From the NCBI GenBank assembly GCA_031261705.1, contig JAISJD010000005.1, forward strand, positions 1-54,860: a stretch of 54,860 nt of DNA, given 5' to 3'. Under the pieces are notes generated by a model. The model was not told where the DNA came from and searched no databases. It saw only the letters and a program-made list of their open reading frames with translations. This document shows positions 15,688 through 23,704 of the stretch, piece after piece. Origin of the DNA: Lactobacillales bacterium (lineage in GTDB: Bacteria; Bacillota; Bacilli; Lactobacillales; Streptococcaceae). Every line of letters begins with the position of its first letter. The first letter of the stretch is position 1. A program made the position numbers and the translations under genes.

Positions 15688-17415
15688 TTATTCAGCGGTA
15701 ATTTCGTTCACAGAAGCTTCAAATGCAGCAATTTTTGCATCGGCTTCTACTTGGGAATCTGCTGAAGTTGCAAGATAGAACTTGATTTTTGGTTCTGTAC
15801 CAGAAGGACGAACAGCAATCCATGAACCATCTTCCATGATATATTTTAGTACATCAGAGGGAGGTGTCGTTAATTTTTCAACTGTACCGTCTACTGAAAC
15901 TTTTGTTAATTCTTTGAAATCTTCGGTAACTGTAACCTTTACCCCACCAAATTCAGTCGGTGCTTCATTACGGAATTTCGTCATTAGTGCTTTGATTTTT
16001 TCAGAACCGTCAATACCAGATAAAGTTACTGAAATTGTTTTTTCTGCATAAAAACCATATTCTGCAAAAATATCTTGCAAACCGTCATAAAGTGTTTTGC
16101 CAAGTGATTTATAATAAGCTGCCACTTCTGCTGTTAATACTAACGCTTGAATAGCATCCTTATCACGTACAAATGGTTTCACCAAGTAACCATAAGATTC
16201 TTCAAAACCGAACATATATGTGTTTGAACCTGTTTCTTCAAATTGTTGAATCTTTTCAGCGATAAACTTGAAACCTGTCAAAACATTCATCATTGTCACG
16301 CCGTAGCTATCCGCAATTTTCGTTGCAAGTTCAGAAGAAACGATAGATTTCAGAACTGCTGCATTTTCAGGTAATGTGCCAGCTTGTTTATGAGCTTCAA
16401 GGATATATTTAATCAAAATTGCGCCAATTTGATTTCCAGTTAACACTTGGTATTCTCCATTTGGTAAGCGAACGGCTACACCAAGACGGTCAGCATCTGG
16501 GTCAGTGGCAACCAACACATCTGCATCTTCCTTTTCACCTAAAGCAATTGCCATTGCAAAAGCTGAATGTTCTTCTGGGTTTGGTGATTTCACTGTTGGA
16601 AAATCTCCATCTGGAATCGTTTGTTCTTCAACTACTGCAACAGAAGAGAATCCTGCTTGTGCTAAAGCACGACGTCCAAGCATTTCACCCGTTCCATGAA
16701 GTGGTGTGTAAATTAATTTCAAATGTCTTCCAACTTCATCAATTAATTTTTGATTAATTGTTACACCCTTCATCAATTCAAGGTATCTGTCATCAATGTC
16801 AGCACCAATAATAGTAATTAAGCCTAGGTCTTTCGCTTCATTTTCATCAGCCACTTCAATGGTTAATGGATTTTCAATTCCACGTACGTAAGTAGTTAAT
16901 GCATCGGCGTCGTGAGGAGGCATTTGTCCCCCATCTTCTCCGTACACCTTATAACCATTGTATGGCGCTGGATTGTGTGAGGCTGTAATCATAATCCCAG
17001 TAAACGCATGTAAATCACGAACTGCAAATGATAATTCTGGTGTAGGACGTAAAGATTCAAATACAAATGATGGAATATTATGTTTAGCTAGGACTTTTGC
17101 CGCCTCCATAGAAAATTCAGGCGACATATGACGAGAATCATAAGCAATAGCTACCCCACGTTTTTTTGCTTCTTTACCTTTTGATTCCATCAGACGAGCA
17201 AGCCCTTCAGTTGCTTGCCGAACCGTGTAGATATTCATGCGATTAATCCCGACACCTAATAATCCGCGCATTCCCGCAGTACCAAATTCAAGAGGCGCAT
17301 AAAACGCATCTTTTAGCTTATCTGTTTCTCCTTCTAAAGAGAGTAGCTCAGCTTTTAAGCCAGCTTCTAAAGTTTCTTCATTTAACCATGTTTGATATGT
17401 TTTTTCCCAAGACAT
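15688..17415 (-). CDS. pgcA: Phosphoglucomutase (phosphohexomutase family)
   Basis: The 575-residue enzyme interconverts glucose 1-phosphate and glucose 6-phosphate, feeding UDP-glucose for wall and glycolipid synthesis. The phosphoserine loop is ITASHNP with Ser146, the metal loop is DPDADRLGVAV, the sugar-specificity loop is GFEESYGYL and the phosphate-binding loop is VRPSGTEPKIKFY. All four domains are present. It is a single-gene unit between its own promoter and terminator, downstream of the tmRNA gene. Confidence 0.95.
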   Translation of the reverse strand: MSWEKTYQTWLNEETLEAGLKAELLSLEGETDKLKDAFYAPLEFGTAGMRGLLGVGINRMNIYTVRQATEGLARLMESKGKEAKKRGVAIAYDSRHMSPEFSMEAAKVLAKHNIPSFVFESLRPTPELSFAVRDLHAFTGIMITASHNPAPYNGYKVYGEDGGQMPPHDADALTTYVRGIENPLTIEVADENEAKDLGLITIIGADIDDRYLELMKGVTINQKLIDEVGRHLKLIYTPLHGTGEMLGRRALAQAGFSSVAVVEEQTIPDGDFPTVKSPNPEEHSAFAMAIALGEKEDADVLVATDPDADRLGVAVRLPNGEYQVLTGNQIGAILIKYILEAHKQAGTLPENAAVLKSIVSSELATKIADSYGVTMMNVLTGFKFIAEKIQQFEETGSNTYMFGFEESYGYLVKPFVRDKDAIQALVLTAEVAAYYKSLGKTLYDGLQDIFAEYGFYAEKTISVTLSGIDGSEKIKALMTKFRNEAPTEFGGVKVTVTEDFKELTKVSVDGTVEKLTTPPSDVLKYIMEDGSWIAVRPSGTEPKIKFYLATSADSQVEADAKIAAFEASVNEITAE

Positions 17416-17465
17416 GTGTCCGACACCTCTTTCAATAATTTCAATTTATGTATCTCACATGTTAT

Positions 17466-17494
17466 ATTATATCATTGCATGTTATTAATTGAAA
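17466..17494 (-). promoter_or_regulatory. Candidate promoter of pgcA
   Basis: A perfect TATAAT on the minus strand (17471-17466) with TTTCAA (17494-17489) 17 bases upstream. The -35 matches the consensus only in part. Confidence 0.5.
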
Positions 17495-17499
17495 GAATT

Positions 17500-17709
17500 T
17501 TTATACAGAAAATAATATTTACAAAAAAATGTTTGGAACCGAATACAAGCTAAATCACATAAGATTTCTTTTATTCAAAAACACTTTCTGATTCCTCACC
17601 GTTTTCTAATGAATATACATGAAATAATTGAAATTCTTTCCTATTGTTATATTATTTTGATTCTATTTTATGATAAAATATCAATAAACAATTATTTAAA
17701 AATAAGCAA
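17500..17709. other. AT-rich intergenic stretch without a recognised feature
   Basis: Between the pgcA promoter and the ssrA terminator, about 200 bases are very AT-rich and hold no convincing open reading frame, repeat or RNA structure that I can recognise. Confidence 0.5.
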
Positions 17710-17738
17710 CAAAAAAAGCCTTGATAAACAAGACTTCT
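17709..17738 (-). terminator. Terminator of the tmRNA gene
   Basis: On the minus strand AAGTCTTG pairs with CAAGGCTT around a short AT loop, followed by seven T bases. It lies about 45 bases past the mature 3' end of tmRNA. Confidence 0.8.
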
Positions 17739-17782
17739 TCCTCCATTGGGCTAAATCATGAATCTCATAAATTAGCTTAATA

Positions 17783-18142
17783 TGGAACCGGCGAGAGTCG
17801 AACTCGCGTCCAAACACATTGCCACTTCAATATCTACGCTCATAGTTGTACTATTAAAATTTTGCTCCTAGAGCTGCCGCACAACAGGCGTCTCTATTTG
17901 CTAGTCTGATGAACTCTTACAAACTTTGCAGACGGAAAAGTTTATCGTATCCCACTGAGATTAGACCGCTACCCGAGTACATGGGCGATACCGGGGCGAT
18001 CACGCTAGCTGGTTTTTAGGCAGCTAAAGCGTAAGTGTTTTCGTTTTTAGCAGTTATATTTAACTGTAACGTTTTAACGTAGACGTAACCTACGAAACGC
18101 AATTCAAGCTCAAACTATGCCTGTCGAATCCGTAACGGCCCC
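17783..18142 (-). ncRNA. ssrA: Transfer-messenger RNA
   Basis: The 360-base RNA rescues stalled ribosomes. The 5' end GGGGCCGTTACGGATTCGAC and the 3' end, with TTCGACTCTCGCC then GGTTCCA, form the tRNA-like part; the 5' GGGGCCG pairs with CGGTTCC through G-U pairs. The tag reading frame at 18051-18016 (minus strand) encodes AKNENTYALAA and then TAA, a typical Lactobacillales degradation tag ending in ALAA. The bases after the discriminator A are TAT, so the 3' CCA is not encoded and must be added by CCA-adding enzyme. No ORF competes on either strand. Confidence 0.95.
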
Positions 18143-18193
18143 GATTGAATATTCCGAGAAATATTTAAAATGGACACTATTACGTGCTAAGAT

Positions 18194-18221
18194 ATTATAA
18201 CACATCTACTCTTATTTTCAA
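18194..18221 (-). promoter_or_regulatory. Promoter of the tmRNA gene
   Basis: On the minus strand TTGAAA (18221-18216) and TATAAT (18199-18194) are separated by 16 bases. Transcription would start about 45 bases before the mature 5' end, so a leader must be removed, probably by RNase P. Confidence 0.7.
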
Positions 18222-18269
18222 TACTTTTCGTCTTATTTTCACAAACAAGTCATTTCGTGCAATAGCTTT

Positions 18270-18289
18270 CAAACATGTTTGTTACAATT
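18270..18289 (+). promoter_or_regulatory. Palindrome at the promoter of the namA-like gene
   Basis: CAAACATGTTTG (18270-18281) is a perfect 12-bp palindrome directly before TACAAT (18284-18289), a good -10. Its position suits a repressor operator. Flavin oxidoreductases of this type are often controlled by MarR- or TetR-type regulators, but none is encoded next to it. Confidence 0.5.
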
Positions 18290-18323
18290 ACTTAAAGAAA
18301 GAGTTTTAAATGGAGGGAATAAT

Positions 18324-19355
18324 ATGACAAAACTTTTTGAACCTTTCACAATTAAAGGTGTTACTTTCAAAAACAGAGTAGTGATGCCACCAATGTGTCA
18401 GTATATGGTAGAAACAAAAGACGGAATTGTCAACGATTGGCACATGCAGCACTATGTTTCTCGTGCAGTCGGTGGAGTCGGTGCGATAATTATTGAAATG
18501 ACTGGAATCGAACCAGACGGACAAATTACAAATCAAGACTTGGGACTTTGGAGCGACAAACAAATTCCAGCACTCAAAGATTTAGTTGAAAAAATTCACA
18601 CACAAGGGACTAAAGTTGGTATACAAATAGGACATGCTGGACGAAAAGCAGAAGATGCAAATCCGCCCGTTGCCCCTTCTCCTATTCCCTTTGCTGAGGA
18701 TTGGAAAACACCACATGAGTTAACTTTAGAAGAAATTGAAAAGTTAATCTCAAAATTCCAAGAAACTGTGCAACGAGCCATCACTTCCGGTGTAGATTTT
18801 ATTGAACTTCACGGAGCACATGGTTATTTGATTCATCAATTTCATTCACCACTGACAAATCATCGAAAAGATAACTATGGAAAAGACTTTAGCTTGTTCG
18901 GCTGTGACGTGATTCATGCAGTTAAAAAAGTCATGCCAGAAGATATGCCCCTCGTTTTTCGTATTTCAGCCAGGGAATATCACCCAGAAGGTTACGGACT
19001 GGCACATATTCTTCCTATTATTAAGAAATATCAGGAAGCTGGCGTTGATGTTTTCCATGTCAGCACAGGCGGCGAGTCCGAATACGCACCTAAAAATCTA
19101 TTTGCGGGGTATCAGGCTCCATTTGCTAATAAAATCAAGGAATTTACAAATCTTCCAACGATTGCTGTGGGTCTATTAGGTGAGCCAGAGGTGGCAAATG
19201 CCGTGATTGAAAGCAATTGTGCAGATTTGGTGGCAATTGGTCGCTCGATTTTAGCAGACCCTTATTGGACTTTACATGCCGAATATCAACTTACGGACAA
19301 AGTTCACAGTCCTACTCCTTATGTTCGTGGTTTTAATAGACATTTCTTGAAATAA
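18324..19355 (+). CDS. NADPH dehydrogenase, YqjM/NamA-type old yellow enzyme
   Basis: A 343-residue FMN enzyme of the YqjM subgroup, which reduces activated C=C bonds of enals, enones and xenobiotics. Diagnostic features are VMPPMCQY (Cys25 and Tyr27, the subgroup redox tuning pair), IQIGHAGRK, ELHGAHGYLIHQF and the phosphate loop AVGLLGEPEVAN with AIGRSILADPYW. The ATG at 18324 has GGAGGG six bases upstream; the longer in-frame start at 18279 lies in the promoter. It is monocistronic and apparently operator-controlled. Confidence 0.9.
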   Translation: MTKLFEPFTIKGVTFKNRVVMPPMCQYMVETKDGIVNDWHMQHYVSRAVGGVGAIIIEMTGIEPDGQITNQDLGLWSDKQIPALKDLVEKIHTQGTKVGIQIGHAGRKAEDANPPVAPSPIPFAEDWKTPHELTLEEIEKLISKFQETVQRAITSGVDFIELHGAHGYLIHQFHSPLTNHRKDNYGKDFSLFGCDVIHAVKKVMPEDMPLVFRISAREYHPEGYGLAHILPIIKKYQEAGVDVFHVSTGGESEYAPKNLFAGYQAPFANKIKEFTNLPTIAVGLLGEPEVANAVIESNCADLVAIGRSILADPYWTLHAEYQLTDKVHSPTPYVRGFNRHFLK

Positions 19356-19441
19356 TGGGACGTTTTATGAAATTGGAAAAGAAAGTTTCGACTCCTTACG
19401 AATATTTTTGAAACATTTTTAAAAAATGTTTTGTCAATCGC

Positions 19442-19469
19442 TTGCATTCTTCAAAACTTATGTTATGAT
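19442..19469 (+). promoter_or_regulatory. Promoter and long leader of the cold-shock gene
   Basis: TTGCAT (19442-19447) and TATGAT (19464-19469), spaced by 16 bases, give a transcript with a leader of about 115 bases before the start codon at 19590. Long structured leaders are usual for cold-shock genes and allow temperature-dependent translation. Confidence 0.6.
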
Positions 19470-19589
19470 AAAAGAGTAGTTTTTGTAAGGATTTATCAGT
19501 AGCTGTTTCGTAATAGAGCGTCTCCTGAACCACCCTGCAACAATTGCAACAAATAAATCGAGCAAGAAGCTCAAGGAGGATGCTATATT

Positions 19590-19790
19590 ATGGCACAAGG
19601 TACAGTTAAATGGTTTAACGCAGACAAAGGTTTTGGATTTATCACTGGTGAAGATGGAAGCGACGTATTCGTACACTTCTCAGCTATCCAAGGTGACGGT
19701 TTCAAAACTTTAGAAGAAGGTCAAGCAGTAACTTTCGATGTTGAAGAAGGCGCTCGCGGACCTCAAGCTTCTAACGTAGAAAAAGCTTAA
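19590..19790 (+). CDS. Cold-shock protein, CspA family
   Basis: A 66-residue single cold-shock domain with RNP1 (KGFGFI) and RNP2 (VFVHF). It binds single-stranded nucleic acid and acts as an RNA chaperone in cold or in growth. It opens with [18 protein letters not shown], the family hallmark. AAGGAGG lies nine bases upstream of the ATG. It is monocistronic, with its own promoter and terminator. Which paralogue it corresponds to cannot be determined here. Confidence 0.96.
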   Translation: MAQGTVKWFNADKGFGFITGEDGSDVFVHFSAIQGDGFKTLEEGQAVTFDVEEGARGPQASNVEKA

Positions 19791-19806
19791 TTAACCGTAA
19801 ATAATC

Positions 19807-19841
19807 AGACGTTTAGTTTCGGCTAGGCGTCTTTTTTTTGA
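19807..19841 (+). terminator. Terminator of the cold-shock gene
   Basis: AGACG (19809-19813) pairs with CGTCT around an inner TAG/CTA stem, followed by eight T bases. Confidence 0.85.
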
Positions 19842-19856
19842 CTCTTTTTCCACATT

Positions 19857-19898
19857 AAAAAAGAACCTCCCGATTTTCACCGAGAAGTTCAAAAAAAA
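19857..19898 (-). terminator. Terminator of azoR
   Basis: On the minus strand GAACTTCTCGGTG and the matching CGGGAGGTTC form the stem, followed by six T bases. It begins a few bases past the azoR stop codon. Confidence 0.85.
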
Positions 19899-19900
19899 TA

Positions 19901-20521
19901 TTAAAATTCTTTTGCGATTTCTTCAATTTTAGCCAAGCTATCTGATAAAATTTCTTCTGCTTTATCTGGAGCATACGCATGACCTTCAATAAAGACTGCC
20001 TGTACATCATCCACTCCAATAAATTTGAAAGCTTCATCAACAAATTTTGCTGCTGAATCAGAACCAGAATAAACGCCACCGTTTGCTTGAATGTGAAGAA
20101 CTTTTTTCCCTTCTGTCAAACCAACTGGTCCATTTTCAGTATATCTGAATGTCTTTCCAGCAACATTGATTGTATCAAACCATGCTTTTAAGCGAGTTGG
20201 AATTTGTCCATTCCATAAAGGATTCGCTACAACGACTTTATCAGCATTTAAAAATTGCTCTGTCAATTGACTATAACGTGCCACTTTAGCTTGTTGGTCT
20301 TCAGATAACGCTGTGAAATCAGTTCCTTTTCCTAATTCAATAAATGCTGAAGCAATATCTGCATCAATTTCAGGTACATTATCGTGAAAAACATCTAATA
20401 GTTCAACTTCATCATTCGGATGATTGGCTTCGTAGATTTCCACAAATTTATCTAATCCCTTAACAGAAAAAGATTCTTCGCTCGTTAATGGATGTCCCTT
20501 AACAACTAAAACTTTTGACAT
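19901..20521 (-). CDS. azoR: FMN-dependent NADH:quinone reductase / azoreductase
   Basis: A 206-residue flavodoxin-fold enzyme of the AzoR family, which reduces quinones and azo compounds with NAD(P)H and FMN. Visible family patterns are VVKGHPLTSEESFS (phosphate-binding N-terminus), VVANPLWNGQIPTRLKAW and HIQANGGVYSG. The ATG at 20521 is preceded by GGGGG; the longer in-frame start at 20542 adds residues not found in the family. A palindrome upstream suggests control by a quinone- or electrophile-sensing repressor. Confidence 0.92.
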   Translation of the reverse strand: MSKVLVVKGHPLTSEESFSVKGLDKFVEIYEANHPNDEVELLDVFHDNVPEIDADIASAFIELGKGTDFTALSEDQQAKVARYSQLTEQFLNADKVVVANPLWNGQIPTRLKAWFDTINVAGKTFRYTENGPVGLTEGKKVLHIQANGGVYSGSDSAAKFVDEAFKFIGVDDVQAVFIEGHAYAPDKAEEILSDSLAKIEEIAKEF

Positions 20522-20586
20522 ATTTTTTCCCCCTATATTCATTCTTGATGAACAAAAAAAATTTATTACTTTTATAATGTATCGAA

Positions 20587-20627
20587 AGTTGAAAAATCAT
20601 TCAACTTTTTTGCTTACAAATTGTAAG
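20587..20627. promoter_or_regulatory. Two inverted repeats upstream of azoR
   Basis: AAAGTTGAA and TTCAACTTT form one inverted repeat around 20585-20608. CTTACAAATTGTAAG (20613-20627) is a second, nearly continuous palindrome. They lie 65-105 bases before the azoR start and just past the copA stop. The second resembles operators of HxlR- or MarR-type redox sensors that control azoreductases. Neither has a T run, so they are not convincing terminators. Confidence 0.5.
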
Positions 20628-20665
20628 AAGTAGAAAATCGCCCTAAAAATCAGAACGATCTTTCA

Positions 20666-22831
20666 CTAAAATATCTTCTTACGGTTCAACATTAACGAAC
20701 TAATAATGACACTCACACTACTCATCGCCATCGCCGCTCCCGCAATCATTGGATTTAAAAAACCTAACGCTGCTACTGGAATCCCAATTGTATTGTAGAC
20801 AAACGACCAAAATAAATTTTGTTTAATCTTTCCAATCGTTGCATGACTAAGATGAATCAGCTTCCCCACCTGTAATAAATCACCGCTAATGAGCGTCACA
20901 TCTCCTGCCTCCATAGCAATATCTGTGCCCGTACCCATAGCAATCCCAACATCTGCATTAGCAAGCGCAGGCGCATCATTAATTCCATCTCCGACCATTG
21001 CAACTTTTTTTCCAGTCTGTTGAAGTTTTTTTACATATTCAGCTTTATCTGTTGGTAATACATTACTTATGATATGTGCACTATCTAAGCCAACCTCAGC
21101 CCCAATCGCACGAGCCGCCTCTTGATTATCTCCAGTCAACATATAAACTTCAATCCACTTATTTTGAAGCTGTTCAATCGCTTCTTTAGAGGTATCCTTC
21201 ACCTTATCTGCCAAAGCGACAGCTGCTAGAAATTCTCGTTCATTCGCCAAATAAACTACCGTTTTTCCAGAAATTTCATACTGCACAGAAATACCATGTT
21301 CTTTTAGTAGGCGTTTATTTCCCGCATAGTAGCGAACGTTGTCAATAACGCCCGTCACACCAAGACCAGCCAACGTTTGATAGTCACGAACTGGCTCAAG
21401 GGTCAAATTTTTCTCTTTTGCTTCATCTACAATTGCCATAGCAAGAGGATGTTCAGATTCATTTTCCAAGCTCGCAAGAATGGAAAAATACTTCTTTTCT
21501 CCGTCAAAGTTCACAACTTCTGGACTTCCCATGGTAATTGTTCCCGTCTTATCAAGGACAAGCGTATTAATTTGTGACGTCATTTCTAGCGCATCTCCGC
21601 CTTTTATCAAGACACCATGCTTTGCGCCAATCCCTGTTCCAACAATAATTGCCGTTGGAGTAGCAAGTCCTAACGCACACGGACAAGCAATCACTAAAAC
21701 TGCAACGCTATGATTAATTGCCACTTGCCAATCTTTTGTCAAAAAACCAGTCACGACTAGTGTCACTAACGCAATCACTAGAACAACTGGCACAAATATA
21801 CCAGAAACCTTATCTGCTATTTTTTGAATCGGTGCCTTTGTTCCTTGCGCATCCTCTACCATTTGAATAATGCGAGAAAGTACCCCCACACCACTTTCTG
21901 CTGCCACCTGAACACGAAGCTGACCGTTCGTATTTAGCGTTCCACCAAAAACAGTTGCGCCAATTGCCTTTTCAACAGGAATACTTTCACCTGTTAAAGC
22001 ACTTTCGTCTACCGCTGCTTGTCCTTGAATAATCACACCATCTAGGGGAATTTGTTCCCCAGGCTTAACCTTCATCACATTTTTCCGTTGAACTTCTTCA
22101 ATCGGAAGTTGGACTTCTTCCCCATTTTCTAAAATGATTGTCGCAGATTTTGCTTTTAACGACATTAACTGTTTTATCGCAGAGCTCGTCTTTGTTTTAG
22201 CACGTTGCTCCAAATATTTTCCTAATAAAATCAGTGTAATAATCGTTGCACTACTTTCAAAGTTCAACGCATTTTCATGATGAAGAAAAACGCCAAATAT
22301 CAAACTAAAAAAATAGGCCGCAGAAGTCCCAAGTGCCACGAGTACATCCATATTTGGCGCACCTGTCTTTATCGCATGATAAGCTCCCTTGTAGAACCGA
22401 CCCCCAATCCAAAATTGAACAGGTGTCGCTAGAATAAACTGAACAAGTGGCTCATGTAAAAGCATAGTAAAGGAGGTGTGAATCCCAAGCATTCCTAGCA
22501 CCATTGCCAAAATCATTGGAAAGGTCAAAATAGCACTAATAATTAACTGCTGTTTCATCTTCTTTAACGAATCTGCTTTTTCCTTAGCAATCTGTTGACG
22601 GTGTGCTTCATCATAGAGAATTGCCCCGTAACCTATCGCTTCCACACTTTGAATCAACGCATCACGGTTCACTAATTTTCCGTCATAATTAATCGTTGCA
22701 CGTTCAGTTGCTAAATTCACATTTGCTGTTTCTACCCCAGTTGTCGCAGATAATGCTTTCCCGACACGTTGCGCACAGTTTGCACAGGTCATGCCCGTAA
22801 TCACAAATGTATCTGTCGCATTTGCTGTCAT
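20666..22831 (-). CDS. copA: Copper-exporting P1B-type ATPase CopA
   Basis: A 721-residue membrane pump with one N-terminal metal-binding domain (GMTCANC, residues 13-19), eight predicted helices, TGES phosphatase loop (280-283), the CPC membrane site (383-385), DKTGT phosphorylation site (427-431) and GDGINDAPAL hinge. All catalytic motifs are intact. It starts one base after the copZ stop codon. In this operon it would remove Cu(I) from the cytoplasm, with CopZ as donor. Confidence 0.96.
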   Translation of the reverse strand: MTANATDTFVITGMTCANCAQRVGKALSATTGVETANVNLATERATINYDGKLVNRDALIQSVEAIGYGAILYDEAHRQQIAKEKADSLKKMKQQLIISAILTFPMILAMVLGMLGIHTSFTMLLHEPLVQFILATPVQFWIGGRFYKGAYHAIKTGAPNMDVLVALGTSAAYFFSLIFGVFLHHENALNFESSATIITLILLGKYLEQRAKTKTSSAIKQLMSLKAKSATIILENGEEVQLPIEEVQRKNVMKVKPGEQIPLDGVIIQGQAAVDESALTGESIPVEKAIGATVFGGTLNTNGQLRVQVAAESGVGVLSRIIQMVEDAQGTKAPIQKIADKVSGIFVPVVLVIALVTLVVTGFLTKDWQVAINHSVAVLVIACPCALGLATPTAIIVGTGIGAKHGVLIKGGDALEMTSQINTLVLDKTGTITMGSPEVVNFDGEKKYFSILASLENESEHPLAMAIVDEAKEKNLTLEPVRDYQTLAGLGVTGVIDNVRYYAGNKRLLKEHGISVQYEISGKTVVYLANEREFLAAVALADKVKDTSKEAIEQLQNKWIEVYMLTGDNQEAARAIGAEVGLDSAHIISNVLPTDKAEYVKKLQQTGKKVAMVGDGINDAPALANADVGIAMGTGTDIAMEAGDVTLISGDLLQVGKLIHLSHATIGKIKQNLFWSFVYNTIGIPVAALGFLNPMIAGAAMAMSSVSVIISSLMLNRKKIF

Positions 22832-22832
22832 T

Positions 22833-23045
22833 TTACTTCACCTCAGCTTGGTAACCTGCTTGTGTAATTGCTTGGGCGATTGTTTCCGCATTGACAATCT
22901 CTTCATCAAATTTTACTTTGCCAATTCCTTTTTTCAAATTCACTTTGATTTTTTCAACTCCTGCAACATTTTGAGCAGCCTTTTCTACTGTCATCACACA
23001 GTGGTTACATGTCATTCCGTTGATTGTTAGTTCTTGTTTTTTCAT
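22833..23045 (-). CDS. copZ: Copper chaperone CopZ
   Basis: A 70-residue single HMA domain with the Cu(I)-binding GMTCNHC motif and the ferredoxin-like fold pattern. It carries copper to CopY and CopA. The ATG at 23045 (MKKQELT) is chosen because GGAGG lies eight bases upstream. It sits between copY and copA and belongs to the same transcript. Confidence 0.95.
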   Translation of the reverse strand: MKKQELTINGMTCNHCVMTVEKAAQNVAGVEKIKVNLKKGIGKVKFDEEIVNAETIAQAITQAGYQAEVK

Positions 23046-23067
23046 TATCTTTTCCTCCAATTTTTAT

Positions 23068-23517
23068 TTAGCATTCGTGATGCTTACAGTGGCATTGACC
23101 GGGAATGCAATTACATGCAATGGTTGCCACCGGTTGATTTTGATTTAACGCTGTTTGTATCAGTGCAATATCCTCTTTTGTCAGTCTAATATCCGCAACG
23201 ATTTCCGCTAATGTTTTCCCAACTTTCTTTGCACAAATATGTTTGAATAATTCGCTACTTGCCGAGTACATGGACTCATCTTCAGATACTAGCGGTCGGT
23301 AGACAAATTTTTTCCCCACTCGTTCAGTAGAAAGCGCCTGTTTTTTTACTAATCTTCCTAACAGTGTTTTCACCGTAGCCAGCTTCCAACCCATTGAGTC
23401 TGCCAAAATAGCATTAATTTCTGTTGAGGTTGCCTCGCCTAATGTCCAAATAACACGCATAATTTCCCATTCTGAATCAGAAATATTGGCGTACGTATGC
23501 ACCTCTTGGGTTACCAT
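23068..23517 (-). CDS. copY: Copper-responsive repressor CopY
   Basis: A 149-residue BlaI/MecI-family winged-helix repressor ([22 protein letters not shown], read as [12 protein letters not shown] and [10 protein letters not shown]) whose C-terminus carries the CxCx4CxC metal motif in [10 protein letters not shown]. In enterococci Zn-CopY represses the cop operon and is released when Cu(I) from CopZ displaces zinc. Two cop boxes lie upstream. After the motif there is an extra KHHEC tail with one more cysteine and two histidines. Confidence 0.95.
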   Translation of the reverse strand: MVTQEVHTYANISDSEWEIMRVIWTLGEATSTEINAILADSMGWKLATVKTLLGRLVKKQALSTERVGKKFVYRPLVSEDESMYSASSELFKHICAKKVGKTLAEIVADIRLTKEDIALIQTALNQNQPVATIACNCIPGQCHCKHHEC

Positions 23518-23556
23518 ATGAATCCTCCTTTCTTATGTAATTCCTGCTTTTACGTT

Positions 23557-23594
23557 TACAGTTGTAATCCTTATAATTACAGTTTACATCTGTA
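23557..23594. promoter_or_regulatory. Two cop boxes in front of copY
   Basis: TACAGTTGTA (23557-23566) and TACATCTGTA (23585-23594) both match the cop-box consensus TACAnnTGTA and are 28 bases apart. They flank the likely promoter of the copYZA operon, 40-80 bases before the copY start codon. Confidence 0.9.
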
Positions 23595-23704
23595 AACATA
23601 AAAAAAGCAAGAAAAAAATTTTATTAATCTTAAACTTCGTAGTTTCCTCGCCACTATGCTATCCTGTATGTAAACGATACAATTTATGAAAGGTCTGAAC
23701 TATT

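Noticed and set aside
16419-16757. 112-codon ORF antisense to pgcA
   Set aside because: Composition rich in Leu, His and Gln is typical of a shadow of a coding strand; no start signal.
18306-18563. Minus-strand ORF overlapping the namA-like gene
   Set aside because: The plus strand is plainly a YqjM-type enzyme there; the antisense frame shows no family features.
23641-23704. Possible riboswitch before the MATE gene
   Set aside because: The stretch is short and AT-rich, with no stem pattern beyond chance.
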